A stretch of 14,939 nt of DNA, from positions 1 through 14,939 of the forward strand of contig CABVBB010000010.1 of assembly GCA_902496505.1 (NCBI GenBank), in the 5' to 3' direction. The stretch comes from an uncultured Peptococcaceae bacterium (GTDB taxonomy: Bacteria; Bacillota; Peptococcia; Peptococcales; Peptococcaceae). A program made the translations under genes and the position numbers. The notes under the pieces were generated by a model that saw only the letters and a program-made list of their open reading frames with translations, was not told where the DNA came from and did no database searches. Positions 5,539 to 14,600 of this stretch are shown in pieces (position 1 is the first letter of the stretch; every line of letters begins with the position of its first letter).

Positions 5539-7587
5539 ATGGACAGAAAGGCAAGAACAAACAAACTGCTGCTTCTGGGCTGCGATGGCTTGGATCCTCG
5601 ACTGACGAGAAAATTTGTGGACATGGGGCTCATGCCCAATGTGAAAAAGTATATTGAAAACGGCGCACAGCGTCATGACCTGGTCATGCTGGGCGGCCAT
5701 CCGACCGTTACCCCGCCGATGTGGACCACCTTGGCCACCGGCGCTTATGCCAATGTCCACGGCATCACCGGTTTTTACCGCAAAGGCACGGATATCACGG
5801 ACACCACCTACAATCTGGATTCCCGCTTGTGCAAAGCTGAGCAGCTTTGGAACGTTTTTGCCGAAGCAGGCAAGAAGACGTTGGTCTGGCATTGGCCTGG
5901 TTCCTCTTGGCCGCCATCCTCTGATAATGAAAATCTGATGGTCGTCGATGGTACAGCCCCCGGCAGTGTCAATATGGCTGTGGCGCAGGTCGACCATGAA
6001 TTTTTAGTCGGTGCTTCTACACAGATGCCGGAAGTGACCTTTATCGAAAAAGGCGCTACTGACGCGCACAAAGCCTGCATCGTCGAGGACTTGGATGTGG
6101 ATATGGAAAGAGGCGGCTTGAGCGGCTTGGATACGGCTTCCAATATGGAAGCAGTCAACACCTTCCTCATCTACAAAGAAAGCCAGACGACCACTCAGAT
6201 CACCGAAGCCCCGATGAACTTGGTGCAGTCGCCGATCAAAGACGCCTCCGGCTGGGCCGCAGCGCCTGCCGATGCTAAGGAATTCACCGTTATGTACAGC
6301 GGCGGCCTGATCCGCAGACCAGCCTTGGCGTTAAAGAATGAAGACGGCATCTACGACCGAGTCGCTATTTACAAGAGCAAAAAAGATACCGATCCGATCG
6401 TGGTCTGCCCCTTGGGCAAATTGATGGTCGAAGTTTTTGACGAAGCCATCAAAGGCGACAAGAAGTACGAAAAAGTCAACCGCAACTACAAATTATTAAA
6501 GATCGCCGAAGACGGCAGCACCTTGACCCTCTATGTCTCCGCTGGTCAGGACGCCACCAATGACAGCGTCTGGCATCCCAAACGCCTGTTCAAAGAAGTC
6601 ACCGAAAATGTCGGTTATCCGACACCTACCTGCATGGTCGGCTGCCAGGATTCGCTGATGATCACCGAATGTATGCTGGCCAACTGGTACGCCACCGCTG
6701 ATTGGCAGGCAGCAGCCCTCCTGCATTTGATCGAGAGCGAAAACTTAGACGTCATCTTCTCTCACTACCATGCCGTCGACTTGGAAGAGCATATGTTCAT
6801 CAAGCATCTGGCTGATCGTCCGTTCAACAAGCAGCCAGTGGAAGTAGCGGAAAAATGGATAGAAGACCTCTATGTACAGACCGACTACTATCTGGGCAAA
6901 TTCGTCCATCTCCTGGACGAAGGCTGGACCATCCTCATCTTCTCCGACCATGCTCAGGTCGCACCGAAGCATGAAATTCCGCTGCTCATCGACATGAACG
7001 GCACCTGCATCCCCTTGATGGAAGAAATGGGCTTCACCATCCCCATCCGGAACGAAGCCGGCGAAGTGGTCGCTTTGGACTGGACCAAGACGAGAGCGGT
7101 CATGCAGCGTGAAGGTCACATCTACCTCAACCTCAAAGGCCGCAATAAACACCTGGTCGACGGCGTCGAGATCGACGGCATCGTTGATCCCAAGGATCAG
7201 TACGCCTTGGAAGAAGAGATCATGACCAAACTGTATGAACTGAAATCTCCCGAGACAGGCAATCGTATCGTCTCTGTAGCCCTGCGCAATCGTGACGCTG
7301 TGTTATTGGGCCAAGGCGGCCCAGAAGCCGGTGATATCTGCGTCTGGCTGACTGAGGGTCACAACTTTGACCATGCTGACTGCTTATCCACCACCCTTGG
7401 TGAACAAGACACCTCTGTATCCCCGATCTTTATCGCTGCTGGTCAGGGCCTCAAGAAAGGCTTTGAGACCGACCGCATCATCCGCCAGATCGACTTCGCG
7501 CCAACCGTGGCAGCCTTGGGCGGCGTGAGAATGCCAGCCCAGTGCGAAGGTGCACCAGTGTATCAGATCTTTGCCGAAGAATTTTAA
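5539..7587 (+). CDS. Alkaline-phosphatase-superfamily phosphodiesterase/phosphatase-like hydrolase, 682 aa
   Basis: The layout is that of the type I phosphodiesterase/nucleotide pyrophosphatase branch of the alkaline phosphatase superfamily, enzymes that use two metal ions and a Thr or Ser nucleophile. Visible metal-site motifs are GCDGLDP (D16), PTVTPPMWTTLATG with T58 as probable nucleophile, then VHGITGF, HAVDLEEH (D414, H418), FSDH (D470, H471) and EGHNFDH (H608 or H612). At about 680 aa it is longer than simple members; the segment between about residues 200 and 390 looks like an inserted domain. There is no signal peptide or membrane helix, so it acts in the cytosol. It precedes a permease gene, which suggests hydrolysis of an imported phospho- or sulfo-ester, phosphonate or related anion. 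The substrate cannot be read from the sequence. AGGAGA upstream supports ATG 5539. Confidence 0.85.
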   Translation: MDRKARTNKLLLLGCDGLDPRLTRKFVDMGLMPNVKKYIENGAQRHDLVMLGGHPTVTPPMWTTLATGAYANVHGITGFYRKGTDITDTTYNLDSRLCKAEQLWNVFAEAGKKTLVWHWPGSSWPPSSDNENLMVVDGTAPGSVNMAVAQVDHEFLVGASTQMPEVTFIEKGATDAHKACIVEDLDVDMERGGLSGLDTASNMEAVNTFLIYKESQTTTQITEAPMNLVQSPIKDASGWAAAPADAKEFTVMYSGGLIRRPALALKNEDGIYDRVAIYKSKKDTDPIVVCPLGKLMVEVFDEAIKGDKKYEKVNRNYKLLKIAEDGSTLTLYVSAGQDATNDSVWHPKRLFKEVTENVGYPTPTCMVGCQDSLMITECMLANWYATADWQAAALLHLIESENLDVIFSHYHAVDLEEHMFIKHLADRPFNKQPVEVAEKWIEDLYVQTDYYLGKFVHLLDEGWTILIFSDHAQVAPKHEIPLLIDMNGTCIPLMEEMGFTIPIRNEAGEVVALDWTKTRAVMQREGHIYLNLKGRNKHLVDGVEIDGIVDPKDQYALEEEIMTKLYELKSPETGNRIVSVALRNRDAVLLGQGGPEAGDICVWLTEGHNFDHADCLSTTLGEQDTSVSPIFIAAGQGLKKGFETDRIIRQIDFAPTVAALGGVRMPAQCEGAPVYQIFAEEF

Positions 7588-7605
7588 GTCGGTTCATGAA
7601 AATAA

Positions 7606-7641
7606 TGTATATCAAGAGGGCGCCCGCTCTCTTGATATACA
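7606..7641 (+). terminator. 13-bp perfect hairpin between hydrolase and permease genes
   Basis: A 13-nt arm (7606-7618, TGTATATCAAGAG) is the exact complement of 7629-7641, with a 10-nt GC-rich loop. It lies 18 nt after the hydrolase stop. The following bases are AAAATCATTTTTG, so the U-run comes late. It may be a partial terminator or an mRNA 3'-end stabiliser that sets unequal expression of the two genes. The other 90 nt before the permease hold no promoter I can defend. Confidence 0.6.
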
Positions 7642-7730
7642 AAATCATTTTTGAATATTGAGAATGTATTTTCCGCCATCATTGTCTATTGATTTTGTCT
7701 AGGACTATTTCACCCGAAGGGGAGGTTATC

Positions 7731-9173
7731 ATGAGCACTTTGACAAGGGAAGATAAAAAGTTTTATCTCGTCGTCGCTATCACCGTATTGATCATGTATG
7801 GCTTTGGTTTTCTGCCGCCGTTTGGTCAGGTCAGCCCGCTGGGCATGAAAATATTGGGCATCTTTTTAGGCTGTATTTTTGCCTGGTGCTTCGGCGAATT
7901 GGTTTGGTCCAGCATCTTGGGTCTGGTTTCGCTGGGGATCTTTGGCTTCGGCACGATGGGGGTCAACTTCGCCAGTGCCTATGCCAATAATACTATCGCC
8001 ACCATGATGACGGCCATCGTCTTCTGTTATGCCGTTGAGCGCTGCGGCCTATTGAGAGAGCTTTCTAAGTGGATCATTGGTCAAAAGTGGGCACAGAAGA
8101 GTCCGTGGGGGCTGGTGCTGGCCTTTTTCATCGCCGCGGTACTAGCTGGTGCAATGGCGACCAATCCTGTTCCTCCGATCATTTTACTCTGGGCCTTGTT
8201 TTACGAAATGGCCAAAGAGATCGGCATCAAGCCCTACGAGCCGTTGACGGTGATCATTCTCTGCGGTATCGGCGTATGTGCCTATGTCGGTGTCGCCATG
8301 ATGCCTTATGCAGCTATGACCGTGCTGGTCAGAGGCGCAGCGGAAGCCTTTGATCCCAGCTTCCTTTTCAATGTGGGTCAGTATATGTTGGTCAATCTTT
8401 TTGCAGCCATCATCTTTGTGCCCATCGTTGTATTGGTTTTGCGTCTGATCGCCGGCTCCAAAGTGAACTTTGTGATGCCGCAGCGGGATACGTATAAAAT
8501 GGTGTTAACCGCAGAAATGAAGATCTGTTTAAGCCTTTTGATCTTCTTGATCTTGAGCATGATCATTCCTAATTTCTTAGCAGATGGGAATGTGATCAAA
8601 GTATTTTTCGGCAGCAAATTGACCATCGTCGGTACCTTCATGCTGCTCTCAGTCGTTTTGATGGTCATCCATATCAATGGCAAACCGGTGCTGGATATCG
8701 CGGAAGGCATCAAATATATTCCCTGGTCCTTGGTCTTATTGGTCAGTTCCGCATTGGCTATCTCGGGCTTTATCACGGCTGAGGGTATGGGCATCGTGCC
8801 CACCATCGTTTCTTGGCTCAATCCGCTCATGGAGGGCAAATCCGCGCTGGCGATCACCTTGCTGTTCGTCGCCATCGGCTTGATCATGACCAACTTCCTC
8901 AATGACGTCGTGACCTGTATGGTCCTCTATCCCATCGGCGCGCAGTTCATTTTGGATGCCGGCGGCAGCATCATGCTCTTCGCCATCTTGTTTGCCCAAG
9001 TCACCATCCAGGGCTGCCTGATGCCGTCTGGTTCGATCGTCGGCGCCATGTTTCACGGCAATGCGGCTTGGATGAAACCAAAGGATATTTTCTTCTATGT
9101 CGCTATCATGGAAGTGGTCTTGCTGTTTGTGCTGCTCTTAGCAGCTTTATGGGGCCAGTTCTTAGGCGTTTGA
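7731..9173 (+). CDS. SLC13/DASS-like anion permease, 480 aa
   Basis: A highly hydrophobic protein with about 12 membrane segments in two halves. The N-terminal stretch SPLGMKILGIFLGCIFAW, followed by LVWSSILGLVSLGIFG, is typical of SLC13-type (CitT/DASS, ion transporter superfamily) permeases that import dicarboxylates, sulfate or similar anions, usually with sodium. Each half carries a polar turn inside the membrane region, AMATNPVPP near residue 142 and MTNFLNDVVT near residue 387, in the place of the family's SNT-type substrate and ion motifs. The strong AAGGGGAGG site fixes ATG 7731. An upstream in-frame TTG lacks support. It follows the hydrolase gene by 143 nt and probably supplies its substrate or removes a product. 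The transported anion is not known. Confidence 0.82.
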   Translation: MSTLTREDKKFYLVVAITVLIMYGFGFLPPFGQVSPLGMKILGIFLGCIFAWCFGELVWSSILGLVSLGIFGFGTMGVNFASAYANNTIATMMTAIVFCYAVERCGLLRELSKWIIGQKWAQKSPWGLVLAFFIAAVLAGAMATNPVPPIILLWALFYEMAKEIGIKPYEPLTVIILCGIGVCAYVGVAMMPYAAMTVLVRGAAEAFDPSFLFNVGQYMLVNLFAAIIFVPIVVLVLRLIAGSKVNFVMPQRDTYKMVLTAEMKICLSLLIFLILSMIIPNFLADGNVIKVFFGSKLTIVGTFMLLSVVLMVIHINGKPVLDIAEGIKYIPWSLVLLVSSALAISGFITAEGMGIVPTIVSWLNPLMEGKSALAITLLFVAIGLIMTNFLNDVVTCMVLYPIGAQFILDAGGSIMLFAILFAQVTIQGCLMPSGSIVGAMFHGNAAWMKPKDIFFYVAIMEVVLLFVLLLAALWGQFLGV

Positions 9174-9182
9174 TAAAAGGTG

Positions 9183-9212
9183 GAGAAAGAGAGACGATGG
9201 TCTCTCTTTCTC
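9183..9212 (+). terminator. 13-bp perfect hairpin after the permease gene
   Basis: GAGAAAGAGAGAC (9183-9195) pairs perfectly with 9200-9212 around the loop GATG, nine bases past the permease stop. The 3' arm is U-rich, but no U-tract follows (AGTTTAC). It most likely limits read-through into the zinc-ribbon gene at 9248, for which no clear separate promoter is visible. Confidence 0.6.
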
Positions 9213-9247
9213 AGTTTACAGCACGATCAGAGAAGGGAAGAGACATT

Positions 9248-9727
9248 ATGGAAACGAGCAAAAAAATCGAAGCCAAGATCGGCTATCAGTCCCAAAAGCG
9301 CATCGACGCGCTAAAAAAGCGTACCAAGCGCTGCGTGTGCAAATACTGCGGCGGCAATTTGAAACTGCGGCGCATCATTTTCAGCGACTACGAAGAAGCG
9401 CGCATTGAGATCTTCTGCAATCACTGCGACCGCATCGAATACGGCGTGGAGCCGGAAATTTACCAAAGCGCCAAGTTTTTCGTGGACAACAGCGGCTTCA
9501 ACTGCTATCCAGATCTGGATGACAGCGAGAAGACCAAGCAGATGACCATTTCCAAAGTCTGCGAGATCATGGCCTGGCAGGATCAAAATTTGGGCTTCCT
9601 CGATGCAGACGGCTTCTGTGTCCCGCTGCGGCTGAATGAAAATTTTGTGGGCGAGTGCATCACCTTGACCGAAGCCAACCTGGACGAGGATGACGACCTC
9701 ATCGAAGACAAATACGCGCTGGACTGA
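9248..9727 (+). CDS. Zinc-ribbon protein of unknown function, 159 aa
   Basis: The protein has a four-cysteine zinc ribbon: C31-x2-C34 (CKYCGGN) and C57-x2-C60 (CNHCDR), with an extra C29. A basic helical N-terminus (KKIEAKIGYQSQKRIDALKKRTKR) precedes it, and an acidic C-terminus ends in DEDDDLIEDKYALD. There is no signal peptide. The ribbon could bind nucleic acid or a protein partner. ATG 9248 has AAGGGAAGAG just upstream; the frame stays open farther upstream but would run into the permease gene and hairpin. The gene is 15 nt from the ABC ATPase gene, so the two are almost surely co-transcribed. I recognise the fold type but not the family. Confidence 0.75.
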   Translation: METSKKIEAKIGYQSQKRIDALKKRTKRCVCKYCGGNLKLRRIIFSDYEEARIEIFCNHCDRIEYGVEPEIYQSAKFFVDNSGFNCYPDLDDSEKTKQMTISKVCEIMAWQDQNLGFLDADGFCVPLRLNENFVGECITLTEANLDEDDDLIEDKYALD

Positions 9728-9742
9728 GGAGAGGTGAGCAGG

Positions 9743-10588
9743 ATGAATGAGACCAAAGAAGCGATAGAAAAGGTCATCGCGCTGGACAAGGTGAGCTGTA
9801 AAGCGGGCTACAAATTTTTGCTGCGGGATATCAGCTGGCAGGTAGCCAAGGGAGAACACTGGGTGGTCTTCGGCGCCAATGGTTCCGGCAAAACGACCCT
9901 CTTAAGCATCATTGCCGGCTTCAAGCACTATACGTCGGGCAGCGTCAAGGTGTTCGGCGAAAGCTTCACCAATGACAATATCCTAGCCATCCGCAGACGC
10001 ATCGGCTGGGTGTCCTCATCTTTTTTTGATAAATATTACAGCAAGGAATCGGCGCTCCATATCGTTCTGTCCGGCCGCAACGGCACGCTGGGCTTGGATG
10101 ATGCTATCACCCTGGACGATGTGCGGCTGGCCAAGGCGCTGCTTACGGAGCTGCATCTGGGCGATAAGATCGACCGCACTTTTGATATGCTCTCCAAAGG
10201 CGAGCGGCAAAATGTCCTCATCGCCCGCGCCATGATCAGCGATCCGGATATTTTGATCCTAGACGAACCCTGCACAGGGCTGGATGTCTACAACAGAAGC
10301 TATCTTTTCAGCACCATTGAGGAATTGAGCCAGAAAAAAGACCTGTCCATCATCTACGTCACCCATTATGCCGAAGAGATCACGCCGCTGTTCCAAAAGA
10401 CGCTGCTGCTCAAAAACGGCCATATTTTTGCCGCAGGCGAGACAGCAGCGGTCTTTAATGAGCAGATCATCAGCGAGCTTTTAGGCTATCCGGTGACCAT
10501 TGAGCAGGAGAAGGACGCCACTTATCGGCTCAAGGTCGAGACAGAGTCCAAACTGTCTCAGCTGCTGAACCGTCAGGGCCAAAAATAG
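9743..10588 (+). CDS. Orphan ABC ATPase, YlmA/ModF-like, 281 aa
   Basis: A single ABC ATPase domain: Walker A GANGSGKT (44-51), signature LSKGERQ (150-156), Walker B ILILDEP (170-176) and H-loop His208 (YVTHYAEE). The ending THYAEEITPLFQK..LLKNG and the WVVFGANGSGKTTLL start recall the COG1119 (ModF/YlmA) group, which often lacks an adjacent membrane partner. No permease lies next to it here; its neighbours are a zinc-ribbon protein and an unknown 325-aa protein, so it may not be a transporter subunit. ATG 9743 is favoured over GTG 9734 because GAGGT lies 7 nt before it. The stop is 19 nt before the next gene. The ATPase call is certain; its role is not. Confidence 0.88.
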   Translation: MNETKEAIEKVIALDKVSCKAGYKFLLRDISWQVAKGEHWVVFGANGSGKTTLLSIIAGFKHYTSGSVKVFGESFTNDNILAIRRRIGWVSSSFFDKYYSKESALHIVLSGRNGTLGLDDAITLDDVRLAKALLTELHLGDKIDRTFDMLSKGERQNVLIARAMISDPDILILDEPCTGLDVYNRSYLFSTIEELSQKKDLSIIYVTHYAEEITPLFQKTLLLKNGHIFAAGETAAVFNEQIISELLGYPVTIEQEKDATYRLKVETESKLSQLLNRQGQK

Positions 10589-10607
10589 AGAAAAGGGGGC
10601 GATAACG

Positions 10608-11585
10608 ATGACAGGCAATTTAGAAATGCTGATGAAGATGCGAAACGCCAAGATCATGAAGGAGGCCAATGTCCAGACAGCAGAGGACATTGCCAAAAAA
10701 GCGGAATTAGGCTATTTTGATGTGGAATTCACCATGTATGGCTGCGCCTATTGGGATCGGGCGGCTGCGACCATGAAATACCGCATCAGCAGCAAAGCGG
10801 AGGATATCTATGATCATATCGAGAGCGCGGCCAAGATAGCTGTTTATCCGGGACAGGTGGAGCGCTTGACTTTGAAATGTCCTGTGCCGCTGGGAACGAA
10901 AGAACTCATTGCTCAGGATGTCAAAAAAGAGCTGGCTAAAGAACTGCGGGATAAATACAGCCAGGCGTTTTTTGCGGAGCTTTACGATCTAGCCGACCAG
11001 ATCCAAAGCGATGACGCCAAAGATCTGCTTTGGGCAGAGGCTGAGCGCGTCGAAGGAAAATTTGAGGAAGAGGAACTGCGGCGCTTAGAGGCGCTGCTCG
11101 ACTACACCTACAGCTGCAAAAAACTCCTGCCGGAGACGTATCGGGTACTCTTAGATTTTATCGCCGAGGAGCGGCAGAGCATGGACGAGGATTTCATCAG
11201 CAAGGATATTTTTGAAAAGACCATGTACGGCATCGTTTATGTGGAAGATGGTCAGCCCAAGTATCTGAGCAACGCCCAGCGGGACTATATCTATGAAAAA
11301 GCCTACGCGCTGGAAACGCAGGGTATTTTCGTCAGCCCGCTCTACGCCAAAACGTATTGGTATAATTATGAATACCGCTTGAACGATGTCAAAAAGGATT
11401 ACAGCCTGGAACTGAAAAAAGTCTATGACCAGGCTTACCTAGAGAAGCTCGCCCAGATCAAGACCAAAGCCGATCCGGACGCCAGAGAGGCCTTCGCGCA
11501 AAAACTGCGCGCAGTAAAGGCGCAATACGGCGATGGCGCCGCTCAAACCATGCAGCGCTATGGTTATCGCTGGGGTGTCCTCTAG
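10608..11585 (+). CDS. Protein of unknown function, 325 aa
   Basis: I do not recognise this protein. It is soluble, without signal peptide or membrane helix, rich in Lys, Glu, Ala and Tyr, and mostly helical. The first 40 residues read like a helical hairpin (NLEMLMKMRNAKIMKEANVQ). A segment FTMYGCAYWDRAAATMKYR follows near 42-60. A charged stretch (EGKFEEEELRRLEALLDYTY) lies near 149-168. The C-terminal third is lysine-rich (LKKVYDQAYLEKLAQIKTK). AAAGGGGG upstream supports ATG 10608, although other ATGs follow within 30 nt. It is the last gene of the zinc-ribbon/ABC ATPase unit and ends in a perfect palindromic terminator. Membership in that unit is the only clue to its function. Confidence 0.7.
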   Translation: MTGNLEMLMKMRNAKIMKEANVQTAEDIAKKAELGYFDVEFTMYGCAYWDRAAATMKYRISSKAEDIYDHIESAAKIAVYPGQVERLTLKCPVPLGTKELIAQDVKKELAKELRDKYSQAFFAELYDLADQIQSDDAKDLLWAEAERVEGKFEEEELRRLEALLDYTYSCKKLLPETYRVLLDFIAEERQSMDEDFISKDIFEKTMYGIVYVEDGQPKYLSNAQRDYIYEKAYALETQGIFVSPLYAKTYWYNYEYRLNDVKKDYSLELKKVYDQAYLEKLAQIKTKADPDAREAFAQKLRAVKAQYGDGAAQTMQRYGYRWGVL

Positions 11586-11595
11586 AATATCGATA

Positions 11596-11641
11596 ACAGC
11601 AAAAAAGGATCTGAGCTCGAGCTCAGATCCTTTTTTGCTGT
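11596..11641. terminator. 46-bp perfect palindrome, bidirectional terminator
   Basis: Two 23-nt arms meet at 11618/11619 with no spacer. Each has six A or T outside a GC-rich core (GGATCTGAGCTC and its complement), so both transcripts end in a stem followed by U6. It lies 10 nt after the stop at 11585 and 6 nt before the stop of the convergent surface-protein gene at 11648, and serves both. Confidence 0.95.
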
Positions 11642-11647
11642 GCAGAT

Positions 11648-14600
11648 TTATAGCGAAAGAAAACGATTGAGTAATGCAGCTAGTTCAGCGCGAGTAAGGG
11701 GATCGTTGGGCGCTATTTGGTCAGGGGCTTTTCCGATGAGTAGACCATTGGTTGCGGCCCAAGTCATAGGCTTGAGTGCCCAGGCAGAGATCTGATCGCA
11801 ATCTGCAAAGGAGCTTAAGGCGTTGGAAGATGTTCGCAAAGTCAATCCGCGCCAATCGGCATAGCGGTAAAGCAAAGCAGCACATTCCTGACGAGTAATG
11901 GCATCTTCAGGGTGAAAGCTGCCGTCAGGATAGCCACTGGCGAGATGGTTGGCGGACAACCAGGCAATGGGGGCAGCGTACCAGGCATCAGGAGCTACAT
12001 CGGTGTAGGTAAAGCTGGACGATGCAGGAGAACCTGCTAAGCGGTGCAGTAAAGCGGCAGCCATAGCGCGATCTACTAAACTGTTTGGGGAAAAGGTATG
12101 CGTACTAGTCCCCACAAGCTGTCCTTGACGGTAAGCTGAAAGGACAACATCATAATACCAAGCATCAGGTTGAATATCATCAAGTTGTGGCAAAAATTCG
12201 GCACGAATGGTATGATCAGCCTGGATATCACTGAAGGTATAGGTGCTAACAGCACCTATAGCGTGATCATCGACCCATACTTGGCGAATGATCGCGTGGT
12301 CGTCGGGCAGAATGCACCAAGTTTTATGACTACCAGCTGCATAGGTGGTTTGGCCTTCTGGTGACAGTCGGCCGCCTATGCCGCTCACAGCAGTGATGGT
12401 ATAGCGTTGTTCAGGTGTACTGAATCCGCTGGAAAAATTGCTACTAGAAGAATGTTGCTGAGTGAGCACTAAAAATGGACTAAAGCTGTCAATAGCGAAT
12501 TTGAGCACGCCCTCTTCAGGATACCACTGAGCATCTAAAATCTCTACCGATTGGTCGGAGCGAAGATGTGCAATTTTATAAACGTTGGCGGTATCACCAG
12601 GATAAGGGATGGAGACAATGATTTTATGTGAAAGCTGAGCTGTCTCCTGAGGAATGAGATTGATCGTTAAATGAAGCTCGAAAAAATGCTCGCTGGCAGA
12701 TAGGCCAGTAGGCAAAGCGTCTAGCAAGGTATTCCGTTGTTCTGTAGCGACGTTTTCCACATAGATAATATCCACTTGATCTGGTGTTATATCCGGTCGG
12801 TCGGGAAGCAACGGGCTGTCATTGTCTGGTGGGATGACAGCCTGCGACTGGGAATCAATGGTATATGTGTAGTCAGCTATTTCGCTGAATCGTTTAGCAG
12901 TGTCTTGGGCAACAGTACGCAGAGTAAGTGTTTTGTTCAGGTAAAGCGGAGAGCCCAGCTGATAACGCTGCGCAGTTGAACTGCTTCTGGGATCAGAGCC
13001 ATCGATGGTATAGAAGATGCTGCTCTCTGGATCCTCCTGTTGCAAAATGATCTGTTGACTGCCAGTATAGGTTCCACTGGCAAGAGATGCGACGGGTGGC
13101 AAAGGTGGCTCATCAGAGAGGCCCCGCAGGGAAACAGTTCCACTTAGCGGAGTGTAATTGTCTTGATCAGTGGGCGTAAAGCACCAGGCGTATTCATGGA
13201 TGCCGTGAGTCACTATTTGGGTCTCATCTTGCCAAGTCAAAAGACCAGGCGTGTCATTAGGTGAAGCTGTCAAAGTAATTTCTGACAAGGTGGTACCAAC
13301 GTCAGCCTGGTCAATACAGAACGGATGCACAACAGGCACAGCTGGTGTGATGGTCACGTAGTAGTAAACATCTGGCAAATAGTAGCGTAAGGTAGCATGG
13401 CCAGGCGTGGTGATCTGACAGACCCACGGCGTGACCTGATACCAATCACTGCCACCAGGGGCACTGTCCTTGACAGCGACGGCTTTGTTATAAACGGACT
13501 GATGACTCTTCTGTTCATAGCCAGCAACTCCTTGATAGTGCTGAACACGAACAAAATCATAGTAGAAGTAAATATCGCCGACCTCAGTTCCTTCTAAAGG
13601 ATGGGTAGCCTGCACCTCCAGCGTCAGCGGCTGACCATCGTAAACTTTGGTCAAGGTGTTGACTGGGGGTGTAAGCAGCACGGCCTTCTGCAAGGTGACT
13701 GTTCTATAAAGAGTATCGCCAGCAACCAATGTAGTTTCCTCAGCGGCAGTATCTGCGTCGGGTTGAAAGCACCAAGACATGGTATAGCCGAGAGGAGCTT
13801 CATCAGCGAGGTCGGGAAGGGTGTAGCTTTCATCTGCGGCCCAAACATCAGAAACGGGATCATAGGCAAAATTAAGCGGTCGATTATAAAGAGCCTCGCG
13901 AGTGGCTGTGATGCTGCCGTCTGCATCTAAAAAGTTAAGTGTTATAGGGTAAGCTGCCAGCTTGCGCTGACTATTTTCCTGAGACTGATAAAAATGTTCA
14001 TATTGCTCTGCGTTTGGTGCAATAATGGCAGTCAGTGCAGAGTGATCAAAGAAGAAATGATGTTTATAAACTGTTGCAGGATTGTTGGGTAGATACATGG
14101 TTTGGACAGGGGTGCCATCAAAAATTGTGTTGCCAACAGAAAGCAGCGTATTGGGAAGACGAATACTTTGATTGTTGAGTTGAGAACAGTTCTTAAAGAC
14201 GTTATCACCTAAAGTTTGTAGTTGAGCAGGCAGAGGCGGGATACTTTCCAACTGGGTGCAATCAATAAAGGAAGACGAGCCGATGCTTTGTAAGGTATCT
14301 GGCCAAGTAACAGCAGAGAAAGCATTTCCTTCAAATGCAAAGTTGCCTGCAATAACAGTCACATGCTCTGGAATATTTAATATGCCAGAAAAAGAGTCGC
14401 CTTGACAAAGTTGCGAAGGGATTGTGGTAAACTGTTCATTATCTGGAAGTGTCAGTGTGCCATCAAAGCCGCAGTGGGCAAAAGCTGAGTCGCCTATGCT
14501 TTGAATGCTGTCTGGTAGATTCAAATCTCCATGCAGCCCAAGCAACCCGTTGAAAGCATTGCTGCCAATGGTCTGCAGTTGATCTGGCAGGAGGAATTCA

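Noticed and set aside
7689..7733. TTG start 42 nt upstream of the permease ATG
   Set aside because: It has no ribosome-binding site, while AAGGGGAGG sits at proper distance before ATG 7731.
9068..9247. Longer zinc-ribbon protein starting inside the permease gene
   Set aside because: The added part would overlap the permease coding region in another frame and pass through the perfect hairpin at 9183-9212. ATG 9248 has its own ribosome-binding site.
9734..9742. GTG 9734 as start of the ABC ATPase
   Set aside because: The purine-rich site is only about 2 nt away, too close, whereas GAGGT is 7 nt before ATG 9743.
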